Source: Oreocharis arfaki (lineage: Eukaryota; Chordata; Aves; Passeriformes; Paramythiidae). From it: a DNA stretch of 64,000 nucleotides. Shown in pieces: positions 50,801 through 63,393 of this stretch. The DNA is taken from positions 62,001 to 126,000 of the forward strand of contig VZRR01002857.1 of NCBI GenBank assembly GCA_013398015.1, in the 5' to 3' direction. The notes under the pieces are model-generated. The model was given only the letters and a program-made list of their open reading frames with translations, had not been told where the DNA came from and did no database searches. Position 1 is the stretch's first letter. Each line of letters starts with the position of its first letter. The position numbers and the translations under genes were made by a program.

Positions 50801-53800
50801 GAGAGACAGGGATAATTTTGATTAGGCTTCATTCCATTCATGGCCCTCCTGCGAGGAGCAAGGCAAGGACATGATGGGAATGTGCTCAGAGGAGGTGGGA
50901 GCAAAAACACTGAACTTGGGATTTGCGCATCTAATTCTCTTCAACTGGAGAAATGCAGCCTTGCAGGAGGCATCAGAACAGGCCACGTTTCAATTAGCTG
51001 CTCTGGAGAGAGGCTGGCAGAGGCAGCACTTCTGTGCTGGGGAGGAAGAATGCGTAAATTAACTAGATCAGTTGTTAAAAGTTGGGGGGTGTTGGTTTGT
51101 TTCCTTTTTCTTGCTTTTGTTGTGACTCACTGATGTAACTGAAAGTGAGGGAGCTGTGCTGATCTCCATCAGCTGCAGCTGTGGCCAATACCAATCATCC
51201 TTTTTTCTCTGCTTTTCCAAAGAGCTTGGGAGTGATCTTGAAAGCACAGATCATTCATGTCGAGAAGAGTTTCTGAATGCTGCTGAAATATATTAAGTAA
51301 TATTTGGTTAGCATGGAAAGATCTATAGTTAAAATTCTTGCAGTGTTTCAGTTATAATTCCTTTATTGTTTCAGTTGCTTATAACTTCCTGAAATGCTCA
51401 TGTCTCAAGCTGAAATTTTCCAGGCTTGATCTTGGCCTGACAGTGACCTTTCTTCTCTTTTCTTCTTTGTTTCTCTTTTCTCTGTGGTATTAAATGAATA
51501 TGGCTTGGGCATTTCATTTATAATGAGAAGAAAGTAGCAGCAAAATACATTATATCTATTACATTAAAATTCTGAATTGCTCAGGCAGGGCAGCTGTTTT
51601 AAAAAAATGGTGAAAATCATCCAAAGTGCTTCTTGAATCTTACCAGAATCTGTGAGAGTGGGGACTCAGATATCGATTTTAGGTCTTAAACTTTTTTTCT
51701 CTCCATCGTGCACACTCCTTCATAATTATAACATGCAGTTATTTTGCCTAATCAGTGATCAGCTAAATGAAGAAGTAGTCCTTGGTGAAAGAGCTGATCT
51801 GTTTTTCACTGTTTGCCACGACCCTGGCAAGACAGGGCTTTGGAAATTCAGGCAAGTGCTCTGCAACGGGAGCCGTCTGGGGCATTCCTCCTGTCCCACA
51901 GTTCAGGTTGAAAATGGTGAAGTTTTCACAAACTCTTCTTGCAAGAAAATTGTATGTTTAACATAGATTTTAAACAAACTTTTTGATCAGCTCTACTCAA
52001 GCTCTCGGCTGTAGTAGTTTATATCAGAACCCAAATGTCTTATGGAATGGAATTTAAACCTGGGATGGAAATGGTGGAAATAAATTGTTGGATGTTTTTC
52101 TTTAAATTAATGCTGATACCATGTCTGTTTATTAACTTATGTAAAGGCTACTGGTGATGGTGGTGATGTTGCTAAAGAGCAAAATATGGGGTTTGACTTC
52201 TTGACTCGTAGTATGTGTTTCAAGAAAAAAAAGTCATGTGCTTTTCTGTTGGCTTGGACATAGGCTTGCTTTGCCTTAAAGGCTCTGGTTTTTGCCAAGG
52301 ATAATCATTGTATGTCTAAAAAGAAATATAAGAAACCTTTCATTTTTAGAATTGGCTTCTCATGGTCTCTTCTGTTCTGTGGGAAATACCTCTTTGTGTG
52401 CATTCATGAATCATCTCTGTTCGTATTCCTAAATGGTTGGGTATTCCCAGTGATGCAGACAAGTGTCTCGCTCTAAGAGCTGCAGGGCAGCAGCAGCAGA
52501 GAGAGGGTGAGAACTGAACTGCCAGTAAACTTGTCAGAGGTTCCCTCTGCTCTCCTGCCCTCTAACTTATGTTTTAAGTGAATTCCCTAACTCTGAACCT
52601 CCCATGCGATATCACAACTCTCTGATCTTGTAGAGGACTGTAGAAACTTCGTTCATTGCTTGTCATAAACTTACTTTGTTCACCTGCAAGATCGTCCCTT
52701 GCAGGAGCTCAGGAGTGCTGTTCAGCTGCTGCCTCGGAAGCATTAGGAGTAAGGTAAAAGTAAAATGTAAAGCTGCTAGGTGAAAGTAAGGTGCCCATGG
52801 CATAAGCCCAACTTTTCATGTTGCCAGAGAATACTTAATCCTTCTTGGAGAATGGTACTATGTATATGCTTCTTTTAAGATTTAAAGATCGCAGGATTTA
52901 AGGTTTGGTCCGTAAGTATGAAAGTTCTGTCACAACCACTTTCACCTCTAAAAATTAATCAAAATGTATCTTCTGCCCCACAGTGTGAAACAACTACCTT
53001 AAAGTTGCATTGATCTGTCATAAAAAGCAGAGTCTAGTACCAGGAGTCAAAAGAAAACTGCTCAGTGTCTCTAGTTTATGTCTTCAGAATAGGAGGAATT
53101 TTTCTCTTTAAATCAGCCACCAGATTTTGGTCCAAACTACTGTTCTTTCGATGACAATCTTGTCAAGTTTGCCGTCTTTCTAACCCGTCCCTGGATGAGT
53201 CACAACCTTCATAACTGTAAAAGACATCTGCCTGAAAAATTTGGATGCTTGTTTTCCAGGGAAAACCTTGGATTTTAAATCCTTTCAGGCATCCTAACAT
53301 TTGGCAAATTATTAGAGTGGAATTGCTTGGATGAGGTAGAGTAGTAAATTTCAGATTCAGCAATTATAATACACTCTTGTCCTTAAAGCTGGCTTTGATG
53401 GTTCTTATGAGGAAAAACAGTGCATGCTTTGGTATTGGCAGCAGGTAGTGAGAACCACTGCAAAGGTTGTGGGTACATGATAGTCAATGTGCAAGAAGCT
53501 TTAGGTGAAATGAATTAATAAAACTTCCTTGAAAGTGACAAACTTCTATTCCTGTGGTGAAGATTTCCATGTCATTTCAGTCTCATTAGAGCTACTGGTT
53601 TAGGTTTGCTCTCTTCTGTGTTGTCTTTGAGCTTATGCTTTCAGTTACATTCTTAAATGACAAATTTTCGAAGAATAAGCATATATTTCTACCACAGATA
53701 TTAAAGTGAAAACTCAGTTACTGGCAAATACAAAAATTTGTTGTTTTGACATTTTTGGCTCAACCTGTCTAAGCCCTGCACTTGGATGGATGTGTTCTTT

Positions 53801-54388
53801 CAGATGTATAGCTAGGTGTTGGTTCTTTAGCCAGCTGTGGGATTTTTAGAGTGGATTTCTAATAGGAGCCTGGAACTAATTTTATCATGTTGACTTACTG
53901 TTCTGTGATTTCTGTATTGTTTTTTCCCCTGTAATCTACACTTTATTTGTAGGTATAAGTATTCAGCCAGTCAGAATGGGCTCTGGTGTTTGAAACGTTA
54001 GTAACAAAAGCCTTTCTGTCTCAGAGTATTTAAAAACTGACCTTTAACCTGTTGAATCAAGTTAAATGGGGAGTGATAGCCTTAACTCACTTTTTTTTTC
54101 TTACAGCTAATTTATTATTAAACAGTCTATGGTGATGAGTACTTTTGGAAAATTCAGTTTAACTCCTGAAATGCCAATCTGGAAATCAGCTTTGCTTTGT
54201 CACTTCTCCAGCCCCCATATGCCTTCTTTTATATTTGGACTCTTTAATGAAAGACACACCAGACACATAACCCAGTATATGCAGTATGGGCAGAAAAAGC
54301 TCCCTGAGAGAGCTGAAGCAACTCCCACGCAGTAAATTCACGACTTGCTGAGCACTGCTGCTGTTCTGCTGAAGGACGGATTAGAATA
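47804..54388. other. Unique non-coding DNA
   Basis: No recognised gene or interspersed repeat. A TTTG-rich simple patch occurs at 50549-50583. A strong acceptor-like TTTTTTTTTCTTACAG lies near 54104, but every frame after it closes within about ten codons. Confidence 0.5.
49809..49895 (+). other. Possible coding exon (87 bases), unconfirmed
   Basis: A strong acceptor (GCTTTGTTTTCCTGTACAG) is followed by one base and 28 open codons, including KEWLKKMCLREFGNGESE and NNLIRLKRI, ending AATAAG/GTTTAT. The length is a multiple of three and the start phase fits the end of the 46467 candidate. The donor is weak and the protein is not recognised, so this is a lead rather than an annotation. Confidence 0.17.
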
Positions 54389-54446
54389 NNNNNNNNNNNN
54401 NNNNNNNNNNNNNNNNNNNNNNNNNNNNNNNNNNNNNNNNNNNNNN
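54389..54446. other. Assembly gap (58 N)
   Basis: A run of 58 undetermined bases. Nothing can be said about its content; its true length may differ. Confidence 0.99.
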
Positions 54447-56758
54447 CCTGGATAATTGTGTGAATGTGCCCCATGTGCCTGACCTCCCTCCCCCACCTTC
54501 CCAGGGCCCTCAAAAGTAACCATAAGCCTTACGCCTCCTGCTTCCTCGCCAGAAAAACACATCAGCTCTTAGCTTGGAAAACATCCTGCTTTGCAGATGT
54601 GCTGTGCTCTCGGGAGGATGGCCGTCTCTTGGGCTCTGAGGTCCCAGATCAGCCCTCTTGGAAATTATTAATTCTGGTTACATTGCTGCTCTGCATACAG
54701 TCAGGGCGGTCTCCTTTCTTATTTCAGGGACCACTGCAGGAGGGCTGTGTTGCACATTGTGTATCACTGGTTTTGGTCTTTGGATGCATGTGGTGACTCA
54801 TAGGTTTAGTTTGTAGTCAACTGAAAATTCAACCTGAAAGTTTAAACTTGTTTTAGAATGTTTACAAGTCAAAGTTTTGTTTCATGGGTTTGGTTTTTTT
54901 TTAATATAATTTTTTGGGAGTCACCATTAGAACGTAGACCCCCTAATAGGGGAGAAGTTAAGCTGAGGTGGAAATGCTCATATTTTACAAGGAATGAAAG
55001 AGTATAGTGCTTATTGCTCTGTCGGAGGAGAGACAAGGGTATGTAGCCTTATGTATCATGGTATGGAGTGGTCTGAATGGAATAGCTGAGCCTCTGTTGT
55101 GTATCCCAGCACTGATCAGTGCTGCATTTGCCTGAGAAAATTTTGTTCAGTGTCTCTGTAAAAAGTAACAATGTGTCTGTGACTGTAAATGGGAAAGACA
55201 GCACGGGGTTGTCCAGTCAGGAAATCTTCAGGCACAGAGTCACCAGTAAAGTGGCAGACCTAAGGAAACTGGCAGTCTGGAAACCAAGAACTGGGAATTT
55301 AGGCATGGTCAGAGCAGGACTGAACAGGAATATTATCTGGTCAGCAGTCTAGCACTGCTGCTATCTGATGGAAGCGGTGCATGCTCGATTCACACCAGCA
55401 CCAGTCCTTTCTTTACTTGCCCAGGACAGAAATATTGGTGTGAGAGATTTCCGTGTGCGATTCAATTGCTCTGCTTGGACCACACCTGGGCAGGCAGACT
55501 CCAGTCAGTCGAATCTATGTTGGTGGCAGCTCAGAGTCTCTGCCATCTGTAGGTTCAGATATGCCAGAGATTAGGCCTGTTTCAAGCTGTCTCTTTTATG
55601 GCCATACCCTTCGTCTGATCCCAAACATTAAGAGATTAGGTTTCTTGAAATATCAGCAATTGTTGGCCCCCCTGGCTGGAGCAAACCACTTAGCCCACAG
55701 ATGTGGGAAGGCTTGAATACGTTTTCAGCATGAAAGAAATGTTGAGTTCCCAAGATGTATAATTTATACAGAGCAATAGTTTTTCACCTGTTGAGTGTTG
55801 GTAAATGCTGTTTTTTGTACTTTGGTCAAGGGCGTGCATTGATAAGCTGGGGGAAAAAAATGCAGTGAAGGTAGGTGTTTCTTCTATGGAATGAATACAA
55901 TAAAAATAGGTGTATGCATTAAGAGATGGAAAGTGCTGACTACTCAGAGCTTTCCAAATGCATACTAGCTTAGAACTTTCATCGTATTTCCTTTGGGGAC
56001 TGTATTGCAAGTTTTGAGCACTGTATGTTTCAAAATAAAGCCTTTATCATAAGGAAAAGTTGAGTACTTACTACCCCAAGATCTATTAAAAATGCAGAGA
56101 AGGCAGACATAGCAGGGAGTTTTTGATTCACATGCTGTACTTCCTGAGGAAGAGTCTGAAAATAAGTAAAAATGGGGTTTTGATGCTTTGGCAATCCAGA
56201 ATTTTGCAAAGCTTTGGAAAAGATGTACAAAACAGCATGCAAGCTTTTGTTTGTTCAAAGGGGACTACTCCCCAGCTCCACTGCTTTGTAATGGTAAACA
56301 CTGAATTTCAGTGCAGGGAAACACTGCCACCATGAAGAAAAAGGCCATGATCCAGGTCCTGTGTCTGAAACTAGTTCCAGGACTTGGGTGCACAGGTCCT
56401 TCCAGCAATGCAGGTCTCCTGGCACAGGGCTGAGTACTCCCTTGGTTTTATGCTCCAAGCTAGGATCTACACCTGGGTGTGCCTGAATCTCCACAGCAGA
56501 GCTGTAGAGATTTTCATGGTAAATCTTAGCATGGGTCAAACATGTGTGTGACTTGTTTATTAGGAAAATGTCTGAGCATTTCAGACTTGCTTTGAGTAGC
56601 TTTCATGTTTTGGCCAACTCTCTTATTTTCCTGTTTCGACATTCTTACTGAAAAATCCCCCTAACATGGCGTAAAATGTCTTTTTTGTAGTGGACCCTGT
56701 TCATAAGGAGCACTGTAATATCTGCTCTGAGTACAATGATGCATTCTTCTGTTTGTTC
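54447..56758. other. Unique non-coding DNA
   Basis: No gene or interspersed repeat recognised. Somewhat GC-richer sequence at 54470-54760 and 55110-55700 carries overlapping open frames of 77-110 codons without recognisable similarity. Confidence 0.45.
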
Positions 56759-56902
56759 ATGGAATAACAGAATGGTCTGGGCCAGAAGGGACATGTAAAG
56801 ATATCATTTAGTCCAGCTTCCCTGCCATGGGCAGCATCATCTTTCACTGGATCAGGTTGCACAAAACCCTGTACAAGCTGAATTTGAACACTTTCACACG
56901 AC
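56759..56902 (-). mobile_element. CR1 LINE 3' tail, antisense
   Basis: The sequence GGAATAACAGAATGGTCTGG, GGCCAGAAGGGACATGTAAA, CCTGCCATGGGCAGCATCAT, GGATCAGGTTGCACAAAACC and AATTTGAACACTTTCACACG is the decayed reverse complement of a CR1 3' end. The family's antisense reads AGAATGGTTTGGGTTGGAAG ... CCTGCCATGGGCAGGGACAC. Only about 145 bases of the 3' UTR remain. Confidence 0.85.
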
Positions 56903-59412
56903 AAAAACTAGATTGCATTAGGTTCTTCGCATATTCTCCACATTAGGGAAATATTTTACATTATCACATATTGTTGTTTTGAATTTTACTGAAATGAAGA
57001 GAATATTTATTATGTAAATGTTGGTAGAATGGACATGAACATTTTACATATATATCTTGTCTTATTTTTACCAGTCAACACACAGAGGCATATTTCCTCT
57101 TAGAAAGAAGTTTTTGGCCAAGTTCTACTTTTTCAAATCCACAGAGGTGTAAAAAACAGTTCTGTTGATGTCTCTGTGATAAGTTAGAATTTTTGCTTAT
57201 ACAGCTGAGTATAATAACTGACCAATAACTATCTACAAAGTATACATTTTAGTCTTATTTAAAATATCTCAAACTTTCAGAAATTGCTATTTTATATCCG
57301 CTTCATTTTTTTAAATCTGCAAATCCTTCCACATAATTCACTTTAAGTCAGCTGTGATTGCCTTCTCCTGCTTGCAGCTGTTCCCATTTTCTTAAAATAT
57401 AGGCTCCTTGAAGCATTTGGTATAGGCATCGTTCGTTTAATTCAGGGGGAACTTGCTCACTCATCTGTCAGTGTTAACCACAGACAACGTGTAAGTACAC
57501 ACATACCTATAGTATGTGATACATACATCTAGAAGTGACTTCATCATGTGGTTTGGTCTACAAAGCCAAGGAGGAGAACAAGGCTGTTTTTTCAGGAAGA
57601 TCTCACCAAATGCAATTATCTAAAACTCCAATTCCACTAACAGCTTGTAGCTGGCTGCCTGGGGAGGTAACTCAGCAGTTAAGCCAAGCAAAACAAGGAA
57701 TAGATTGCAGCAGTTTACAGGTTTTTTGCACTTGAAATTCCTCCTGGTTAATTTTACAAGTGGACTGGAAACCTTGAACTTGCACCAGAAGGGATGATCT
57801 CCAAAACTTGTTGTCTGACATAGATTCCTGAACTTAAGGCATAGCTTTTCTTAAGACCCTGAAATTCAACCCATACATTAGGAGGCTGGGATTCCCTGGG
57901 GATGCTGGTACAGGGCTATGCTGTAAGAACTGGGTTCTTGGCTGGAATGCCTTTTGTGTGTTTGCAGAGGAGGGATGGGGATGCAAGGAATCTAACTCCA
58001 AAAAAATCAGTCTTATTTGAGAAGAAAATGTTTATTGAAGTTGGCTTTAACATAGGTGCCATAGCAGGAGAAGTGCAGTGGCGTTTCAGCCAAACATGGA
58101 GCCCGATGCTGAGTAGCTTCTCTTACATCTGCAGGGTTGCTCTGGGTGTGCTGTGTGGCTGCAGCCAAGGTCAGCTGTGGGTCATGGTGGGGTGTGTCTG
58201 CCTACAGACGGTCTATAGCAGCGTACAGCAGAAGCATCTGTGAGCTTTGCCATTATCACAGAATGATTTGAAATAGCACTAGGCTTTAAAAAAAAGCATG
58301 TGCATTCCCATAGCATTGGCTGTTCATGTGTGTAATGGATATTTCTAACTGCAGCAGGAAAGCATATACAGTAATTAAAACACAGAGCAGAAAAATTAGT
58401 CAAATTTGGCACAAATGCCTGAGAAAGTGTCTGCTTTAGCTGTAGATATAAATGAGGCACCAGCCAAAATTACTTTCAAAGGCTTTAATTACATCTGTTT
58501 TAATTTAGCATGCAAAATGCAGGATATTATTTTTTAATATAAATTTAATTCATGGTTAATCTGCAGATTGCAATATCCTTCCAGTAGAAATGATGTACTT
58601 GGACTGTGATAACTGAAAACTTCCCTTTCAAGATGTTTGGTTAGTCTGTCACAGGGCCTGCTGTCCAGAACCACATGTTCTCTGTGTATGTGCAGCTGCT
58701 GCTGGGGGATCATTTAACAAAAAACCCCAACCCTCTTTTGGTTTTAATGTAAGCGCATTATTATACAATAAGCTGGTCATACTGAAGATATGTAAATCAG
58801 ACTTTAAAATATAGTATCATGTCCATGGTATTTTTTCTGAACTTCACACAGTAGGCATGGAGAGTAGTACTTCTCAAACTATTCCAGAGCTTCTTGCTTA
58901 TAAATGAGAAAAGTTATATGCTTGAGATAATCAAAGTTTTTCACTAATTATCCTATTCCAAATGAGATAGGGACCTTGTGTGTGTGTGAATAGTTAGTTC
59001 ACATATTCTGTACTGTTCAATGGCTGTGTGTTCATGTGCCAGTAAAGAGTGAGTTCAAAATGCTTCTGATCAGAGAGAGTGCAGGTTCCAGGTAAGGGAG
59101 AGACTGAAAGTCATGCAAACCTGGCTGCTCCTGGAAAGGATTTTAAGAGTGCTATTTAAAAAATTAGAGCTGCCGTGTAAATTAGCAGGTTCAAACTGTC
59201 TAGATCCAAAGGATTTGGGAAGATTATCGGAATGAATTTCAAACACAACTGGCCATTATATTGAATGAATTGTGAAACAAATAGTGAGTTGAGCAAGAGA
59301 AGCAGGGAAAAAAGGTCATCTATTGTCCTCCCTCTCAGACAGGCAGAGAAAGGGCAACCAAACATCATACTCAGTGAGCCTCAGTTTTTAGTCTCCATGT
59401 AAACACATACAC
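56903..59412. other. Unique non-coding DNA
   Basis: No gene or repeat recognised. A short exon-like segment at 59043-59091 ends in a strong TTCCAG/GTAAGG donor but is only 49 bases. An AT-rich stretch at about 58480-58570 is dense in TAATT-type motifs, without further support. Confidence 0.5.
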
Positions 59413-60135
59413 CAATTTTTTTCTAATATCTAACCTAACCCCCCCCTGACACAACTTCAGGCCATTCCCTTGGGTCCTGTCACTGGTCACCACAGAGAAG
59501 AGATCAGTGTGTGCCCCTCTTCTTCCCCTCATGAGGAAGTTGCAGACTGCAGTGAGGTCTCCCCTCAATCTCCTCCAGGCTGAACAGACCAAGTGACCTC
59601 AGCCCCTCCTCACATGGCTTCCCCTCAATGTCCTTCACCATCCTCATGGCTCTCCTTAGGACACTCTCTAATAGTTTAATGTATTTCTTATATTGTGGCA
59701 CCCAAAACTGTCCCCAGGACTCGAGGTGAGGCTGCCTCAGTGCAGGGCAGAGCGGGACAATCCCCTCCCTTGCCCAGCTGGCGATGCTGTGCCTGATGCC
59801 CCCCAGGACATGCTTTGCCTTCCTGCTTTACCTATTGTTGCTCAGATTCAACCTGCCCCCAGGGCCCTCTCTGTGTCACTGCTTTTCAGCATCTCATCAG
59901 AATCCATCATTTTCACTTGTTGAACTTCACTCAGAGGGTGGTTGGTCACTGGAAGAGGCTCCCCGGGGAAGTGGTCACAGCACCAAGCCTGACAAGAGTT
60001 CAAGAAGCAACAGTTTGGGCAACGCTCTCGGGTATGTGGTGTGACTCTTGGGATGGTGCTGTGCAGGGCCAGGAGTTGGACTTGATGATCCTTGTGGGTC
60101 CCTTCCAACTCAGCATATTCTGTGATTCTGTGCAT
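59413..60135 (+). mobile_element. CR1 LINE with inverted 5' segment (twin-priming structure)
   Basis: The left part (59413-59924) is CR1 in reverse orientation. Its reverse complement runs from ORF2-end sequence through GGACAGTTTTGGGTGCCACA, GGTCTGTTCAGCCTGGAGGA and GGTTAGATATTAGAAAAAAA, where it stops. The right part (59925-60135) is CR1 in + orientation. It starts at CTTCACTCAGAGGGTGGTTG, exactly the next consensus bases, and runs to CAACTCAGCATATTCTGTGA and TTCTGTG. Together the two parts tile one element with no overlap or loss at the breakpoint. That is the product expected of twin priming during target-primed reverse transcription, known from L1. It is the same subfamily as the copy at 5.4 kb. 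Confidence 0.9.
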
Positions 60136-63100
60136 ATGTGAATAAGAGAAACATGAATGAGAAACTGTTTATGTGGGTAACAATCATGGGTCTTAAATAG
60201 TTTAGTTACATAAATGTGGAAGTTGGGCCAGAAAAACTGGAAAGCCTTATTTGGTCAAAATTTTCACATTGATTGGAGGAGGAGACTGAAGTTCATGAAC
60301 TGCAACTTGATTTTGGGGGAGTAAAATAGAATATTTTCTTGTGAAATCTTACTTAAAATATCAGTTTAATTGAATAGTTTATGAAAGTTGTCACACTTTC
60401 ATAAACTGAACTGAAAGCTGGCAAAAATAATAAGAAAAAAAATCCTCTTAAACCCAGAAACAGATGGCAGTAACAGTATACAAGGTTAGGGAATGATGTC
60501 ATAGGCAGTGCCCATCATGTTTTAATATAACTTAATGTAGGGATGTAGCATGCAAATGAGTAATGACAAACTCTAACCTCTCTTCTAATGAAGATTGTAT
60601 TTTCTCCTGCACACAAGGATACTCAGCTCTTAACAAACAACTTATCTTGCTGTGAGCAGGATCTGAGGCAATATGGTTTTAGCAGGGTATTGAGTTTTGT
60701 CAGAGGAGTGGCTGCACCATTGGTTTCAGGATGCTCTCTCTGAGGAGGGGTTGGTCCATTTTATGCGTGGGCATGTTAAAAGTATTACATTTTAAATGCC
60801 TTCTGCAAAACTTTGCTCAATCAATGATGTGGTACTGGAAATCTTTATTTTAAGAACTCTTCTTGACAAATAACAAGCTCAAGAAAACTGAGGTTCTTAT
60901 TTAATTACTTCATATGATTGCCATGCTAGGTGTTTAAGTATGTATGAAAATCCCCCCCATACCAAGAGACTTCTGATAAAGTCCTGAGTATGTGGCAGTG
61001 CTGTCCTTTGATGAATCTTTTATCCCGTGATGTGCCTGTTAGAGCAGGAACAAAGGGACAAGGATGGATTTTTATGACTTTCACCTTCTCAAGGTTTTGG
61101 TAGCTGCAGGTAGGATTGCCATGATAGCAGGCAATCATGGCTCTGCTGTGTCTTTAAAACCATCAGTCAAAATGTAGTCATGTTACCACTAGATACTGTC
61201 TTCCACAGTTGCCAAAACTTTTTTTACTCTTGTCTTTGCCCGCATGTAAGTGACAGCAAACTTCTCTCTCGTGTTTCACAATACAAAAAGGAGACTGCTC
61301 TGCAAAACAGAGAAGATTCATTTGGTTTGCTTGTGGTTCTGTCCCTTGTTTTCTGGAGAAACTTGGTCGAAATAGAGACCAATGATTGACTTTCCATAGT
61401 TTCTTTAATTGTGAACCAAGGACATGCTGGATGTGTGCTTCCATTTTTATATTGTGTCTTGGGAACTTTGAGTTCACTTAGGTGATGGAGATTTAGAAAT
61501 CTGGAAGCCTGTGCTATCTGGGGAGATACTGTTTGTTAAAGATAGACCGTGACAGTAGAAAGTATTGTAATAACTCTCTGGCTCTCAAACACATCTTTGA
61601 CTTACAACTAGTTCCTAGGTCTAAGAGCAAAACCCACCTGCCTTTTCTTACTCTAATGCCTGCATTCTTAATAGACTGCCTTAGTGCAGCCCCTGGAAAC
61701 TCAGAGCCACTGTAATACTACTACAGCCTCAGGCAGGACCCTCAACAAGGCACAGGTTGGAGAAGAGAATATATCTACACATTAATTTTAATGACTGTTC
61801 TCTCCAAAAGCTAACACCCCCCTCTCTCCCCCCGGGGTTATATTTGAAACTAACTAGAAAAAAATTGTTGTCTAGAGAGAACTGAAAGGTATCATCAAAT
61901 ACCATTATAAAGCCTCTCAACAAAACAAACTCATACTCCTCCCAGATAAACATTCTGCAGTCAGCGTCTCCAGAAAAAAGGAGACCAGGAGTTTTAAAGT
62001 AATAGGAGGCGCAGAAGAAAAAAAAAAAAATTCTGCTAGCTAGATGTTTTGACTTCTGCCAATAAACTTGTAAGTGCTGTTTGCAAATGCCCCAAGCCTT
62101 GGCTGTCTGGTATGCAGGGAATACCCCTGATTATATGGGAAGGAGATGTGACTCCTTCAGGCCAAAGGATCCTGAATTTTCAGTCGCCAAATACATCATG
62201 TCACTGGATGGTCTGCTAAACTTTTTTTTCTGTAACAGCATACATTGAATTTCCTGCAACCTTGCCATTTAATAGCCTGAGAACTTAAAATGCCATCACA
62301 GAATTAAACAAAATGTCATGAATGTCCTTTCTTTTCCCTCCTTCCCCTGAAGCCTTGAAAGGGTGATCTGCCATTGCTGTGAAAACATGATGAAAAATAC
62401 AGGATAATCTGTTGCAATATTGAAGTATTTACTATTAAACATGACTCAAAGATCCTCAAGCACAAAGGTTTCATTGTGATGTTGTGTCTTTACCTCTCTT
62501 TACCTATTGTTGTATTATCACCTGCTCTACACATAGCACAACACCACCCCCAAGACTTTTTGAGTAAAAGCAAGTGACTTCACAGTGATTATCAGTTGTG
62601 TCTTATGGTTATACTTACGTTGAATGTTCTGTGTGTTTATTTAAGAATCACAATCTCTTATTATAGGAAAGGCATTATGGAAGAGTGTGTTATAGAATAG
62701 TTGCCAAGCACTCAAGAACTGCTGAGGCAATCTTGCCTGAATTTTTCTTTTCTCAATTATCAGTATATTCTGTTAGTGAGAAAGAAGTTGCTGCTGCTAC
62801 CTAAACAGAGAATAGCTTGTTGATGTTAATGATCTCTTAGAGCATAGACTATAAACGGAAAGAAATCTGAAATAGAAATCTTCCGACTGCATAATCCGAG
62901 AAATAACCAATGTCTAGTTACAATAACTGGTGAGGCTCCTATTTTAGGGCTCTTGTGGCTATGGTGGTATGTTGTTATTTTGCCTTAGTACATTATTTTA
63001 AAGATGCCTATCTGCAGCTCTGCAGAAGTGGAAGGCTGTTTTATGTAAGCCAAATCTGCTTCATTGTCCATTGCTCTTGCTTGGATTCAGTCTCTGAACT

Positions 63101-63259
63101 TACCTCATTTCCTTTGTGTTTAATACCACCAAATGCAAAGGTGACAGGGTTGATCTTCAGTGTCAGGTACCTCTGTTGCTAGAGGAGGCAAATAACTTGA
63201 GGATTGCAGGATGCAAAGGAGCTTCTTCCTCACAAAACTTGCTTACCAGAAATACCTTC
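60136..63259. other. Unique non-coding DNA
   Basis: No recognised gene or interspersed repeat. The perfect hairpin at 60376-60407 is listed separately; an A13 tract lies near 62019-62031. Confidence 0.5.
60376..60407. repeat. Perfect 13-bp inverted repeat with 6-base loop
   Basis: AGTTTATGAAAGT and ACTTTCATAAACT are exact reverse complements around TGTCAC. No flanking target-site duplication or transposon body was recognised, so I call only the hairpin. Confidence 0.9.
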
Positions 63260-63393
63260 ATGGAGATATTTAAAAGGTGTGTAGATGTGACACGTAGGGA
63301 CGTGCTTTAGGGGTGAACTTGGCAGTCCCTGGCTAATGGCTGGACTCTATGGTTCTAAAGATCATATAATTTAACCTAAATGATTGATTCTGA
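63260..63393 (+). mobile_element. CR1 LINE 3' tail fragment
   Basis: CATGGAGATATTTAAAAGGT, AGATGTGACACGTAGGGACG, GGTGAACTTGGCAGTCCCTG and GCTGGACTCTATGGTTCTAA match the last ~100 bases of a CR1 3' UTR. A decayed TTTAACCTAAATGATTGATT tail follows. Sequence upstream to about 63160 may be further decayed CR1, but I cannot show it. Confidence 0.85.

Noticed and set aside
59371..59923. Short open frames on both strands around the inverted CR1
   Set aside because: They translate CR1 ORF2-end and UTR sequence, not a host gene.
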